64,000 bases of DNA from Sipunculus nudus (taxonomy: Eukaryota > Annelida > Sipuncula > Golfingiida > Sipunculidae). The stretch's first letter is position 1, and each line of letters starts with the position of its first letter. Below the pieces are notes generated by a model. That model was not told the DNA's origin. It saw only the letters and a program-made list of their open reading frames with translations, and searched no databases. The stretch is taken from NCBI GenBank assembly GCA_026874595.1, contig CM049309.1, positions 52,114,079-52,178,078 on the forward strand. The letters run 5' to 3'. This document shows, piece after piece, positions 35,499 to 48,657 of the stretch. The translations under genes and the position numbers were made by a program.

Positions 35499-36244
35499 TT
35501 TGCTGTGTTTCTTTTTCATTAGATGATGTTATGGTTCATAAGTAAAAGTACATTGAAATACTTTTTATTAATAATTCAGATAGAAAAATATTTTTGTGTG
35601 TTGAATATGTGATGACATGAAAGAGAGCAATGTCTTTTGTTCTAATCTTTGTTGGCTGGGTTTTCAGTTTCTTCCTATTCCAAGGTCCAATTCACTTAGG
35701 ATTACAGGGTGGCTGCATAAAAAAAAATCTTGTGTTAATACAGCTGTGACAAAAATTTCCTGATTTTGTGAATGCCACCTGTTACAGTCTGGGTGAGTGT
35801 TGTCATGGTGATGATTGACATCAGGACTTATCCAGATCCGTGGTGACCTTTACTTTTACACAACCTCTATGTTTAGATTGCATTCTCATTGCCAGCCAGG
35901 TGAATCAACCAGAATGCCCAATACATCTGTTTGGTCAAAATTCAGGTTGGCCATACACAAGGACTAATAAATATCTAAGAGTGATCATACTGATGTAACA
36001 CTGTTTTATTGTGTCTGGCCCACAGGATTTACATTATTACTTGCACATTGTGAGAAGAATGAAGACACTATCAACACCACCATCTGAGCAATAACTAAAT
36101 TAGTTATGATAAATATTTGTACAATCCATGTTAAAACAAAAAATTGAATGAATAAATATATTGCATCTTTTCTCAACAGACCTCTGTTATGCAGCCATTT
36201 CCAGTTATCTCTTTGCAGTCTCCTGTTATTGTACAGACTATTAA
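35499..36244. other. No gene recognised
   Basis: AT-rich, unique-looking; short minus-strand frames here have no recognisable domain. Confidence 0.5.
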
Positions 36245-36823
36245 TTAGGGCCCCGCTTGACAAGGGGTGCCCTATAGTGATCACTGTGTCAGTCGGTCCT
36301 TCCGTACTTCCCTCCTTCCATCAGTGACACTTTCTTTTGGGCACAATAACTCAATAACAACACACTGCAGCTTTCCCAAATTCACAGGGATGATTGGTAC
36401 CTATGAGGGCTCCAGACCTATTGAATAACAGACTTGTCGGAATTCAAATGTGGCTGCCACAGCCCAATCACTGATTTTCTTTCGTGCGTAATAACGCAAC
36501 AACAACCTACTGTAGCTTTCCCCAATTCACAGGGATCATTGGTGCCTATGAGGGCTCCAGACCTATTGAATTACAGACTTTCTCAAAATCAAATATGCCT
36601 AACAGACTACTTTTTGTGATTTTCTATTGCACACATTATTTGAGACATATCTTCTTTAATATCATTTGATCCAGTATGATTTTTTCCCTCATGCATATTG
36701 ATTAAAACCTGTTTCTGTTTGTGATATTTTTAAAATTTTACTTAATTTTCACCCATATGTAAACTAGTCCAGCACTAGCAGAAACGCGGGGCCCTCTGAG
36801 GACCAATATCTGACCACATCTAG
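36245..36823 (+). mobile_element. Family G element, two-unit core
   Basis: The left end is a hairpin (AGGGCCCCGCTTG / CAAGGGGTGCCCT, 36247-36272). The core has two units sharing 'ggtgcctatgagggctccag' and 'acctattgaat' type segments. The right end has CGCGGGGCCCT, then CTAG (36820-36823) followed by TTTT. Same architecture as A, B and C. Confidence 0.75.
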
Positions 36824-36887
36824 TTTTGATGAGATTGCTGGTATTTATTAATAATAATATCTTTTACTCTAATAATTACAATAATAA

Positions 36888-38322
36888 CTAGAATACGGGT
36901 AGTCGACAAGCGACTACTTGTATCCGCCTAAATCAGAGTGGAACGGGTGAAGTGTTGCATATCAGCATGGATGTCTGCAGCCAAATTGTGTATGTAGGTT
37001 GCGCTACCTACCAAAAAATCCAGAAAGCCGTCCAAGTTGTATACATATGCAAAATTTAAGGCAGATAAGTCAAACCACTATATTGTATATGAGTGATTTT
37101 TGCCCTTGGCAGACAAACAGATGGACGCTGTGCAAAAAAGGGTTGCAGGTGGCGCCACCAGTTTAGCGTATGATAAAGAGCTTTGTGAGAACTATACACA
37201 TGCAAAATTTTGGCCCAATCGGTCAAACGGTTCCCTAGATATGAGCTTGGATGTCTGCAGCGTAAACTTGATTGTAGGTGGCGCCACCTGTCATAAAATC
37301 AGAAAAGCTATCCAGGATGTATAAGCATGCAGAATTTCAGGTGAATTAGTCAAGTCACTGCAGAGATATGAGTGATTTTAACCCAAGGCAGACGAACAGC
37401 TGGACACTGTGCAAACATGGTTGCAGGTAGCGGCACCATTTTTGGTGTATGTTATAAAGCTCTCCAAGGGCTACATTTGTGCAAAAGAATTTTCCTGATC
37501 GGTCAAACGGTTCCCGAGATATGAGCTTGGATGTCTGCAGCGTAAACGTGAATGTAGGTGGCGCCACCTGTCATAAAATCAGATAAGCTATCCAGGATGT
37601 ATACGCATGCCAAATTTCAGGTGAATTAGTCAAGTCACTGCAGAGATATGAGAGATTTTAACCCAAGGCAGACGAACAGATGGACACTGTGCAAACATGG
37701 TTGCAGGTGGCGCCACCATTTTTGGTGTATGTTATAAAGCTCTCCAAGGGCTACATTTGTGCAAAAGAATTTTCCTGATCGGTCAAACGGTTCCTGAGAT
37801 ATGAGCTTGGATGTCTGCAGCGTAAACGTGAATGTAGGTGGCGCCACCTGTCATAAAATCAGAAAAGCTATCCAGGATGTTTGCGCATGCCGAATTTCAG
37901 GTGAATTAGTCAAGTCACTGCAGAGATATGAGTGATTTTAACCCAAGGCAGACGAACAGATGGACACTGTGCAAACATGGTTGCAGGTGGCGCCACCATT
38001 TTTGGTGTATGTTATAAAGCTCTCCGAGGGCTACAGTTGTGCAAAAAAATTTTCCTGATCGGTCAAACGGTTCCCGAGATATGTGGGTTTATGTGTGGAA
38101 ACAGACGCACAAACGGACGCAGAGCCCAGAGGAAAGGTCAGAGGTCAAAACAAAATCGGGGCGCAGCAGTTCACATGTGACCCGAACATAATCCCGGGTT
38201 TAGGAAAATTCCGCCCAGCGGTTACGGAGGAGTTCTCCGGACACCTACGCGGCGGCGGCGGCGGCGGCGGCGTCCAGCTGAAAACATAGTATCCGCAAAA
38301 CTCTGTTTTGGCGGATACAATA
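36888..38322 (-). mobile_element. Family A element, near-intact, minus orientation, young copy
   Basis: Ends as in 16453-18487: CTAG at 36888-36891 with the hairpin GTAGTCGCTTGTCGACTAC beside it (minus strand), and the TATCCGC hairpin end at 38288-38322. The core has about four units of 280 bp. Long stretches look almost identical to the 16453 copy, so both are recent relative to 8356 and 33316. Confidence 0.87.
38250..38273. repeat. (GGC)n run in the family A left end
   Basis: Pure GGC triplets at the homologous place to 18403-18440. Confidence 0.85.
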
Positions 38323-38474
38323 ATATTAAAGATAAAGCCTCTATGATCAACCTGCTACTGCACTATTGGCATCATGGAATGACTGAATGAAGTAGGTTGA
38401 CTTTTATGGGGAAAGATGAAAATTATGCCCATTTGTAGCTTTGCCATGTGATACCTCTTAAAAGTATTTTATAT

Positions 38475-39113
38475 TTTAAGCAAACCTGTGAGCTTATGCG
38501 ATCGCGCAGCATCATCAGTCCGCCATTGTCTGTATGTTATCCCATGCTGTGGCTCCAAATTGCATGTAAGAATCAGTCACATGTCAAAATTTATAGGATT
38601 GAGCTTATTTTTATCTGCATTAACTTCGATTATATAGGGAAAAAGCTTAAAAACCTTTAAAAATCTTCTTCTCTGAAACTGCCAGCCAAATTGTGCAATA
38701 TTTCCAAAAAATAATCCCAGAAACAATCTCTCTCAAGTTTGTTCAAATGGTTCCAGTCAGATGATTTTCTGCCAAGTTACAGGAAGTTGAACTTAGTCAT
38801 CTGTCCAAATAAGCATACTAAAATTTCAATCTCATAAATGGCTGGAGCTATCATCACCAAATTTTATGCCAGTTTTGGTCACGAGTCATATCTGAAATTG
38901 AGGTATTGGTGGCACCACCTGCATGGGCCATTTTTGTACAGGGGTCATCAGCTGATAGGGCCTGTATTATACGAAGGGCTACAAAAAACTTCTCTGAAAC
39001 CATATGGCCAAATAATATTGCACAGAAATGATCCAGAAATGATCCTAGGGTAGTGCTTTCTGAAGTTTGTTAACATGGCCTTTGTTCAGTGATTTTTGGC
39101 CGAGTTATGGGAA
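38475..39113 (+). mobile_element. Family E fragment
   Basis: 'aacctgtgagcttatgcgat' left end and 'aaatcttcttctctgaaac' units. It stops at 'gggaagctt' and passes directly into a family A right tip. Confidence 0.65.
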
Positions 39114-39135
39114 GCTTTTGACTACCTGTATCTAG
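39114..39135 (+). mobile_element. Family A right-end tip fused to family E
   Basis: 'cttttgactacctgtatctag' equals the last bases of family A, ending in CTAG (39132-39135) and T. Only about 22 bp of family A are present. Confidence 0.5.
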
Positions 39136-39436
39136 TTGTTTCATGCATCTATGCACATAGCTGAAGAGTGGTTTGAAGCCTGAAATTGTTTATGTTCATA
39201 CATCTTTAATGGCTTTCTTGTACACAAGACTGGTTGTGTTGTGTGCACCTGTGCCAGTATTTCAGCAGTGACGTTTGTGTAATTGGTGCATGCAGAACGT
39301 TCAGTGTTTGCATTGAAGTGATGATTGAACATATTAAAAATGTCTCACATATAAAAAGTAACGGTCCAGCATGGAAGCATTATACTTGATGTATATCCCA
39401 TTGCACATGTTCGCATGGGGCCTGTAGGGCTTGTTT
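39136..39436 (+). mobile_element. Family F fragment
   Basis: Parallel to 28500-28758; ends 'gcatggggcctgtagggctt' plus 'gttt'. Confidence 0.6.
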
Positions 39437-39476
39437 AAGAAAAAGTACTTTTGTTTTATGTTTGGGATTAAATACA

Positions 39477-39607
39477 CACCAAATGTAGTAAACCTTTCTT
39501 GATACTCAATTAATTTAGTAAACCTCTTGATACCCAACAAATGTAATAAACCTTTCCTTGGTACTCACCAAATTTAGTAAACCTTTTCTTGATGCTCAAC
39601 AAAAGTA
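39477..39607. repeat. About 30-bp tandem repeat, four copies
   Basis: 'aaatttagtaaacctttctt' plus 'gatactcaac' units starting near 39480, 39510, 39540 and 39571. Confidence 0.8.
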
Positions 39608-40100
39608 GCTTTCTCTGGAACAGAGTTGTATTAAAACTCATCTTGAAAGAGTTGTAAGACTCTGGAAAAAAAATAGAAAATAAATAAACTTTAACATTGC
39701 CATACCATTACTTTACCCTTAATTTCACAAAAATATTCTCTAAAATTATATGATTTGTAAAAGAAAATATTAATCTTCTTATTTCTTATTTAAAACTTAC
39801 CTTTACTCACCCAATAGTGTTCCACCTTGCCACAGTTCTACTTTTACTCAACAACCGTCCAAAGGCTTTTAATAGGCTTTAATCAATGATAGTTCTGTAT
39901 TCTACTATGTGTAGAAACAGCTGGGAGATATTTCAGATCAGCAAGAAGTAGGCTGCTCTTTATTCCTTTGATTCACTTTCATTCAGATCCACATACCCAG
40001 TGTCAATGAAATATGGCAAACAAACAAAAAATTATATTTGAAATGTTGATTTATATCAGGGTTTTTTTTATACTCATATGTCCCTCTCATACATGACTAA
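39608..40100. other. No gene recognised
   Basis: AT-rich gap. Confidence 0.5.
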
Positions 40101-41301
40101 TTGTATCCCCAAAGTCAGGGGATACTATGTTTTCATGACGGTCCCGCCGCCGCCGCACATAAATCTTGTTGGCGTGATAACTCAAAAAATATTTCAAGGA
40201 TCTTTACCAAACTTGGTATATGTATAGATTTTGGTGAGAGGACGAGGCCTATTTAAAATGAGGTCATAACCTTTACTTGGAGAGTGTCCTTGACCTTGCA
40301 TAAGTCCAATTTTGGGGAAAATCACAAAAATTCTTCAATATCTCAAGAAATCTTGCATGGATTGATCCCAAAATCAAGTTGATTGAAAATCATGGATAGG
40401 GTTGTCATGTTCCAGAAACTGGTGGCACCACCTTTTATTCTTTACTTGTTTTCGTGCCTTTAATACCCCCAAAATTGCCACTTTGAGCTTTATAAGTCAA
40501 AAACTCATGGACAGATTTCTTTTATATTATGCATATACATAGATATGGGTTATGGGAGTATGTTTATTTAAATTTGGGTCATGACCTTTCCAGTGAGAGT
40601 GGCCTTGACCTTGAATATTCCCATATTTGGTGAAATTCGAACAAAATCTTTAATATCTCAGTAAGGGATACATGGAATGATCCAAAAGATCTTGGATAGC
40701 TTTGTCTTTTGCAGAAGACAGGTGGCGCAACCTTGTGTCGTTTTCTTGTTAAAATGATGTTAACGCAATAACTTTGTAAGAATTTGAGGTACAGTCACCA
40801 AACCTGCAGGTTTGATGCATCATATCAAGGGCTAGGCCAAGTTCGAATATGGATGACCTTGATGCATTTTTCACAGAAGCGATAACGCTGATATGATGTT
40901 TACTTTAATGTCTCACTGAGGGATGCATGGATTGGTCCAAAAATCAAATTGACATAAGATCTTTGATAGCATTGTTTTCAGCAGAAGACAGGTGGTGCCA
41001 CCTTATGTTGTTTTCTTGCTAAAATGATGTTTAAACGGAATAACTTTGTAAGAATTTGAGGTACAACCCACAAGTTTGATGCATCTTTGGATCATGACCT
41101 CTCCTATGAGTGACCTGTACCTTAAATATACCCTTATTTATAAGAAATTTCTTATACGTATGGGGGGTTAACCATGGTGGCTTGCCAAGTGTCAGTCTCT
41201 GCATCTGAATTCAAGATGGGATCCTATTCTTCGAGGCTGGGGGGAAGGGGGGTTAACTGTCTGGGGATACTATGGCACCTGTGGTGTCAAGAAATATCTA
41301 G
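40101..41301 (+). mobile_element. Family C element, complete, 1201 bp
   Basis: Left hairpin GTATCCCC-AAAGTCA-GGGGATAC followed by TATG and a (CCG)4 run. The core has units with 'ataactttgtaagaatttga' and 'gaccttgaccttg'. Near the right end 'ggggatactatgg' repeats the left motif; then the hairpin GGCACC-TGT-GGTGTC, AAGAAATAT, CTAG (41298-41301), T. Both ends are well preserved; no coding frame. Confidence 0.82.
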
Positions 41302-41662
41302 TTAAGTGGTAAAAGTTAAAGGAACAATTTCTTTCAATTCTTTCATCTCATTTTATCACTGCAACATATTTAACATTCTTCCCTCAACATTTCTTTGCAT
41401 CTTCTGTCATAATTTTCCGGATAATTACAGTAGGACATTCATTTATCTGAACAACTTTGGAGGAGAGGTTTTTGTGGAATGAACTCAGATAAATGATTTT
41501 GCATCAGATGGGACTAGGATTCACCATGGGTACCAACCATTTTCTCATGTTCATTGGTGCATAAGTGACCCTACATTTATGAATAATCCTTAATGACTCA
41601 TGAATCTAGATCATGTTCCAGATCAACACCAAAATCTAATTGATTTTTCAGAATCAATTTGC

Positions 41663-42200
41663 CCGTTGTCCTGTGATGTTTTATCTTCGGATATTGTCCT
41701 GTGACATTTTGTCCTTGTAAATTGTGTGGTATTTTGTGCAGGAACAATGTCCTGTGATATTTTGTCCTTTGGACATTGTCCTGGGGTGTTCAAAATAATG
41801 CATTTTCTTAATTTAGTGCAAATCATGCTCCCGCGAAAAGTGCAAAAATAAAAACCCTGCTAACAAAACCACTTCCACAGTATTGTCCTATGGTATTTTT
41901 TCCTTTCATATTGTCATGTTGTATTTTGTCCTTGGACATTGTTCTGTGGTAATTTGTCCTTTGACATTGTCCTGTGGTATTTTGTCCAGGGATATTGTGC
42001 TGTGGTATTTTTCCTTTGATATTGTCCTTTAGTAATTTGTCCTTGGACATTGTCCTGTGGTAATTTGTCCTTTGACATTTCCCTGTGGTATTTTTCCTTT
42101 GATATTGTCCTGTGATATTTTGTCCTTGGACATTGTCCTGTTACATTTTGTCCTTGAACATTGCCCTTTGGTATTTTGTCCAGGGGTATTTTGTCAAGTA
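41663..42200. repeat. 28-bp minisatellite, about 17 units in two blocks
   Basis: Unit 'attgtcctgtggtattttgt' plus 'ccttggac', with variants. A stretch near 41785-41880 interrupts it. Frames across it are artefacts of the repeat. Confidence 0.85.
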
Positions 42201-45200
42201 ACTATTTTTTCTCAGAGTCTCTTGTTTTGATCATTTAAGATGATTTTATATTTTGAAAGATTACTTTATTATCAATAAATGTTTGAATAAATGTTCTATG
42301 ATTAAAGTAAAACGTTTTATATCTTTGCTTTTGACACAGCCTTTCATCATCCGCATTCAAAGACAGACAGGGTTAAAGAATGCAAACTCCATAATAAAAT
42401 AACTTATGGCAGTATGTTTACTCATCATACATTTTACATTGCCCCATTACATTAAAATTTACATTTGATCCATTCCTCACAGTTATTGTCATGTTTCTTG
42501 ATAGTCAGTGTGTTTTTGTTGTCTGATGGGATCACGTTGGTAGTGGGTATTTGGTTTTCCATACAGGTGTGTAAAACCACATGCCGGAGTGAATGATTTA
42601 TGAAACAGCTGTGGAAATTAGGGTCATAAAAGAAAATCACAGAGAGTCTACAATCACAATAAGAAAAACAGCAGAATAAAACATGCGCAGTAGTTCAGGT
42701 TTCTTTTACTGAAGCCTCAATTCATGGTGCAGCCTTTAACATTACCATCTGGAATGAATTATGTTAACTTCAGTAGGTTTATTGATAACTGCTGAATGGT
42801 TTTTATATTATCTGCCATATGATTACAATTATGAGGATCCTATATGCCTGGGCAGTAAAAATCTAAAAACCAGACTGTTATATTAGTTCAGACAATGAGT
42901 AAAATCATATTTCTATCTGAACTTATGCCCCTAAAAAAACACTCCATTTTACATGCATGCAGCAGGCTTCTGAATTCGGCAGGAGAGATGCAAGTCTAAG
43001 TGTTAGGGTCATGAGGCTTGATGGTGATATCTAGTCTCCAAATGTGGCAGCACCACTGAAATTTTTCCAGGGTACATCACTCTAGCTGACCTTCAACATT
43101 TGTTGTGTCCCTGGAAATTTTAAACTTCATGTAAAATATCTTTAAAAAACATACAGTAGGCTTTATTAAGATGCACATTAGTTATCAGCCAGTGGATGGA
43201 GCCATCTGCTCAACTGCATCTCCAATTTGCATCACAGTGCCACCTGCACACAATTCTTCAAACTTAAATTAAGGAACGAGAATTTATCGCCAGCTGTGTA
43301 TAGGTACTTGGCATGGATTAACCTGTTTTCCAAGCACAGCTTTGTGGCTGCCTTTCATTAGTACTCGTATCAAGTTTAGGGGTTTCCTCCATAACACTTT
43401 AACCAGAATCCTCTCATTCTAAGTACTGTATTTTTAGTGCTTCCAACATAAGAATCCATAAACATAAGAAGTGTTGTATAATCCGTCAGTAAAAACCTCA
43501 GGTTACTTGGCTTTCTTGATTAAATGGTTAAAGTTATTCCTGTAGAGGGAATATCACCATTTAACATTACTTAAATGATTAACATGAGGAAATTCATGAA
43601 GTCCTATATTTGGCTCTGGGTTCTTAATTACAGGCCTGTTCAGACCAGAATAGAACACTGAGTTGTGCATGTAAAATCTCCCCAAAAGTTCACATGCATC
43701 TGCTCATATTTGCCCCCATCTCCCAATTTTAGTCTCTTCTACGATGTACAGATTTGATTTCTTTTGTGTTTTAATTAATGACTTGTATTAATTATGACTT
43801 CATCATTTTTGAGTATGCAAATGTTCCCCCTTGTCAGAGGTAAATGCAGGATCTTAGAAAGGGTCGGGGGTACAGCCAAAGGAAAACAAAGTGTCCCTGA
43901 AATGCTAATAGACTTACCTATTAATGTGGTAGGTTTCCCTTATTTATTTTCATTGAAAAAGAGGGTTGTCCACCCTTCTCTAAACCAACTCCTGATATCA
44001 ACAGCATACAGAAACATCTATTATAGGTATGTTCTAAGTATCACAGATGTGTTCTTTGCACTGGTGCAAAGTGGATGATATTTGTGAAATTTATATCATG
44101 GAATAATTCATATACTTTATATTTTGGCAGAAATGTCAAGACTGAATCAGTAACATTGTTATTACATTTAAGTTGCTGTGGAATAAAATACAATATGCAT
44201 AATTAAAATTTAACATTGGGAATACTTTCATCAAATTTAACAACATGACTGACCACAAGAAGGCAAAAATACAGTTTTATGCATGCGGCAAATACACTAA
44301 GACAGTAAAGATGGTAGAATGTTATTTTTTTTTATGACAAAATAGTGAACATGACAAATATAATAAATTGCAGGTTGACCAACTGCCAATAAGCTTATCA
44401 TATTACAAGTATGCTTAGAAAGAGCTAACTGCAAAACAAATAGGTTACCTATCCCTTATTAATTTTACTAATGTATAATGATAGACTTAATTGGTAGAGA
44501 TGAGCATTAGCATCTGAGAAACAGATCAGAAGACCTACAACTGACCAAAAGCAAAGTGACTATAATGCAACATTGCACCATTAAGCTGAAGTGAGTTTCC
44601 GCCACAGACTTGCAGTAGCAGGGCTCCCCACCAAATGCGCATTTGGTACTGTCAACATGTCCAAAAATAAATACACATGGTCAGCAGGTGTGGAGGAGGG
44701 GTGTCAGTGTCCTAAATCACTCTAATGTTGTAGTGTATTCCATGTCAGTAAATTTCGGCTGATTGCATGAAAGCATATAATAGAACAAAATGTCCAAACC
44801 GTCAAGTCAGAGTTGTTGAAAAAACCATGCTGAAATAGTGACACATTTACCAAAATCCTAGGTTTACTTGTTTGTAATCGGCAAGTCTTGTGGCACAATA
44901 TCCCAATGCAGAAATACCAAAGGGCTATGGTATACAAGGAATCAAGGGTCTGAGGTACATTGACAAAGTTGAGATGCAAACCCTTGAAATATTATGAAAT
45001 ATGTAACAATGTCAAATATCTGTTTCAAGTTCAGGTGCAACAAAACCACTGACGGAAAAAAATTAAGTTATTTTAAAGTTGGCAATACTGATGGTACAAA
45101 GTGGGTTGCATTTAAAATTTAAGAGATCCCGAAGCCCTTAATCATCTGACAGAGGTCACTGCTAAATGTCTTAAAATTAGTGAAAGAATATGGATGTGTT

Positions 45201-45798
45201 TGGTAAAGAATAGTCTGCACATATCTGTGATCAAATTAAGTAAACATTATTTCCGGTTAAGCCTTATGAATAAAGCGTACAGACAACTTGGCCATTTGGA
45301 AAATCAAGCCAAACAGTCAAAGATATCCAAAACAGATTTGTAGTATAAAACCTTTGCCTTAATTGTCATCAATTTGGCCCTTGGTTGGTAACATTCACAG
45401 AGTGTCCGCGAAAAACATATCAGGTTATTGTAAAGAACAGTCAAATGGAGTCTGTATCACCAACTGGAGACAGAATTATTAAAATATAGTGCCAGCAAAT
45501 CACTGTTAGTGCTGTTGGGTACACTGAAGGGTGTATATATTATTATCAAGGTGGAAGTGCATCAGTCAAATAGCTAAAAATACATGATTTGAAAGTATCT
45601 TAGTTTGTCACAAGACTGTCCCTTCGTCAGTAGGTTCACAGATTAGTCTCATCTCAGCACTGTTTATATGTTGCCTTTAATTATACTCTTTAATTATATT
45701 CTAAATGATCATATGCGTGTTGATTTCTAGCAGATAGCTTGATTGTGTCTTATGTCAAATCATTCCATAGCAAAAGTTGGTGAGGTTTTAAAGGGGGG
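42201..45798. other. No gene recognised, 3.6 kb
   Basis: AT-rich, mostly unique-looking. The longest frame (43794-44078, plus) has no recognisable domain and no splice context that I can defend. Confidence 0.5.
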
Positions 45799-46092
45799 TT
45801 CTTAGTATTTGAGCCCCGACTGCAAACACAAAGCAGTGACTTAAACTACGATCTATATAGAAGACACCTATCTAACGACCCAAAATGTCAATGTGGATAC
45901 GAAACAGAAAATGCTGAACATTATCTGCTGCAATGCCAACTCCATGTCAATTCTAGAAATAAATATCTCCCCCAAGATATATCTGTAGAAGAACTCCTCT
46001 ATGGTAGCGCATATGCAAACAACACCAGAAATGAAGAAATCTTTACATCTGTATGTTCATACATAGAAAACACAAACCGGTTCAAAACATAA
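45799..46092 (+). mobile_element. 3' end of a LINE reverse-transcriptase reading frame, 5'-truncated
   Basis: The frame reads LQTQSSDLNYDLYRRHLSND, then PKCQCGYETENAEHYLLQC, and ends SYIENTNRFKT-stop. The C-X-C-X8-H-X4-C motif (C at 45886 and 45892, H at 45919, C at 45934) with upstream 'R...S.LN.DL' is the usual C-terminal zinc-knuckle region of LINE ORF2 proteins. Upstream of about 45799 the match is lost, as expected from 5' truncation. It is an uninterrupted 97-residue fragment, probably fairly young. The clade is not assigned. Confidence 0.8.
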
Positions 46093-46230
46093 AAATCTCC
46101 CACAACACCTCCAAAACACAGACATACAACTATAACACTTCCACTTACCAAACATCTACTACCAAACACAACCCCTACCATAACACTGAATACTGCCATC
46201 GTTTTATATTTTATATTTTATATTTTAAAC
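46093..46230 (+). mobile_element. LINE 3' tail with heptamer repeat
   Basis: C/A-rich 3' UTR-like sequence ending in three to four 'attttat' units (46202-46226), a simple-repeat tail in place of poly(A). Confidence 0.6.
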
Positions 46231-46594
46231 TAGAAATATTAGGGAGAGAGTCAAGATAAGCTTTAAGTAGCTTGCACTTAATCCCATTGATGTCTGTACC
46301 ATAAGATATGTGCATATTCAATAAAATATCTCAAACAAGCCCCTCTCAGTGTTTCACCTGGGATTTCGCCAAAGTCTGGGTGTGGTTTTAAGTGGAGATT
46401 TTAAGGTATCAGCAAGTTAAATATGAGGTCATGGTAAAGTGCACAGTCAAATAGCAATCCCTATCACAGCAGCAACAGAATTATCAAACATTGTAACTAA
46501 TCATAAGAGATTTCCCAAATTTCATCATTGTCATTCAAACTTAAACTGGAAAACCTTTTTTTCACTTATTAGAAAGTTTGTGTCAAATGTTCAA

Positions 46595-47240
46595 AGTCCA
46601 CAGGGCCTCCCCCAATCACGTATTGGAGTTTGTGTCGAATGCTCCTGGTCCACAGAATCTGCCCCAATCACATAATAGAGCTTGTGTTGAATGTTCCTAG
46701 TCCTCAGCTTTTATTATGACCTGAACCTATACAAGACTTAACTGCCCCAATCACATTTTGGAAACAGTTAATACAAAATTTACCTAATTAACATTGCCTC
46801 TCCCAATCATGTTTTGGAAACAGATAATGTAACTGATAAATAGTCTGTGCAAACATAACTGCCCCATTCACATTTTAGAAACAGTTAATACAAAATTTGC
46901 CTAATTAACATTGCCTGTCCCAATCACATTTTGTAAGCAAATATGTCATTGATAAATATTCCATGGAACCACTACTGCCCCAATCACATTTTGGAAACAG
47001 TTAATACAAAATGTGCCTAATCAATATTGCCTGTCCCAATCACGTTTTGTAAACAGATAATGTTACTGATAAATAAATCTATGCAAACATAACTGCCCCA
47101 TTCACATTTTGGAAACAGTTAATACAAAATGTGCCTAATCAACACTGCCTGTCCTAATCACGTTTTTGAAACAGATAATGTTACTGATAAATAAATCTAT
47201 GCAAACATAATTGCCTAAATCACCTTTTGGAAACAGATAA
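46595..47240. repeat. 58-bp/117-bp higher-order tandem repeat carrying CCAAT motifs
   Basis: Each half-unit carries 'gccccaatcacattttggaa' or a variant. Two alternating half-units (one ending 'taatacaaaat..gcctaat', one 'gataatgttactgataaat') make a 114-119 bp unit starting near 46740, 46858, 46972, 47091 and 47207. Two shorter units precede it at 46595-46710. Confidence 0.85.
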
Positions 47241-48578
47241 TAAACATTAGAGGTTATCAAAAGTGCCTGCCCAAATCTCTGATAAAACTGCAGTCTATAC
47301 CCAATAGCATAAATCAAAACTCACTGTAACATGGTCCGAGCAGGTTTCAAGTTTTCAACAAGGTTTCAGTAAATCATTAACCAAGAAGGTTCGTTGTAGG
47401 AACTGTCTTCATTAGATTGTACATAAAAATCTGGTATTGTCCTATCAACAGCATGTCTAGTACTTAACTGTACTTGTCTATAGGTATATGCCCATACATT
47501 AGTTGCTATCACTGGGTGAGCCTCTTATCTCCATTATTTATGGTAGGTGTATGTAGACAACATCTGAATATTACAAAAGGCATCCCATGTATAGGTTTAT
47601 ATCTGGACGCAAAACAGGAAGGCTGTCTTAGTTTACTGAAAAATAAAAAGTACAAGTACCCTTAAAGTGTTATTTTGTTACCATAGAAAAATAGTAATGT
47701 TGAAGATAAGCATCAGCTGTGATGACAGAGATTAAAGATAAATATATGATAATATTCAACTATATCTGTATACAAGTTCATACCAGATAAGCTGAACAGT
47801 GTTTAGACAGTACTGGATACTATACAGACAATCAACCTGCATTCAACTCTACAGAACTACACGACTTGCATGCGTTGCAGCCATAGAAAATCTTACAGGT
47901 TTAATTGTTAATACATCACTGTATAATGTAATAATGATCTAAATGTCCTCACTCTAAACTTTTAAGCATTACTAAACTCGAAACATTATAATATCCATCT
48001 CTGTACGTAACAGGTATTGACGTTTGTTTATCTTTCAAGTAAGATACCTTTGGCCTTTACAGGAAAATATGTATGCACAAAATGCGCATGCACACAAGGA
48101 ACTTTTAAAGTTTAACAAGAAGGCCATTTTGGTTTTAGCAGATATCAGAACTTTTCCTTTGAAATTAAAGTATGTTTAACAAGTTGTCAGCATGAAACAT
48201 ATAGCTCTAACTTGAACATATTATATAATAATAAAGTGTACATACCACTGGTTCTTGTATCTTAAGTAAATATCACAAATATAAGTAAATATATGTGAAG
48301 AAGTGCGACAGCCAGGCGAGGCGAGGTGAGCCGTGGATCGTCCATTGCAAGGAGCACTGACAGACTTAAGATTTCACCACCAGGAGGTACCACTATCGGG
48401 TGTCAAGATATATTCAACAAGATATATTAATTTATGATGAATGTTTTAATCCAAAGTCCAAACATTGCACAAAAATGACTCTTAGGTGGCCTTTGTTCAA
48501 GTTTACTTAAATGATTTTGGCACAATTATAAGACCTTTAAATATAAAAGGACTGCTTCTTTTATAATTCTAAACATTT
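47241..48578. other. No gene recognised
   Basis: AT-rich and unique-looking. Confidence 0.5.
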
Positions 48579-48657
48579 TTAGCGAACCTGTGAGCTTATA
48601 CTATAGTGCAGCGTTGTGCATCGTTTAAAAAACGGCAGGAGCTAGCATAACTAAACT
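48579..48657 (+). mobile_element. Family E left-end fragment
   Basis: 'tttagcgaacctgtgagctt' through 'aacggcaggagctagca'; after 79 bp it switches to family B core. Confidence 0.65.

Noticed and set aside
41623-42050. Minus-strand frames rich in K, D, Q, T
   Set aside because: Products of the 28-bp minisatellite; frame shifts between units.
43794-44078. 94-residue plus-strand frame
   Set aside because: No recognisable domain, membrane pattern or splice context; consistent with chance in AT-rich DNA.
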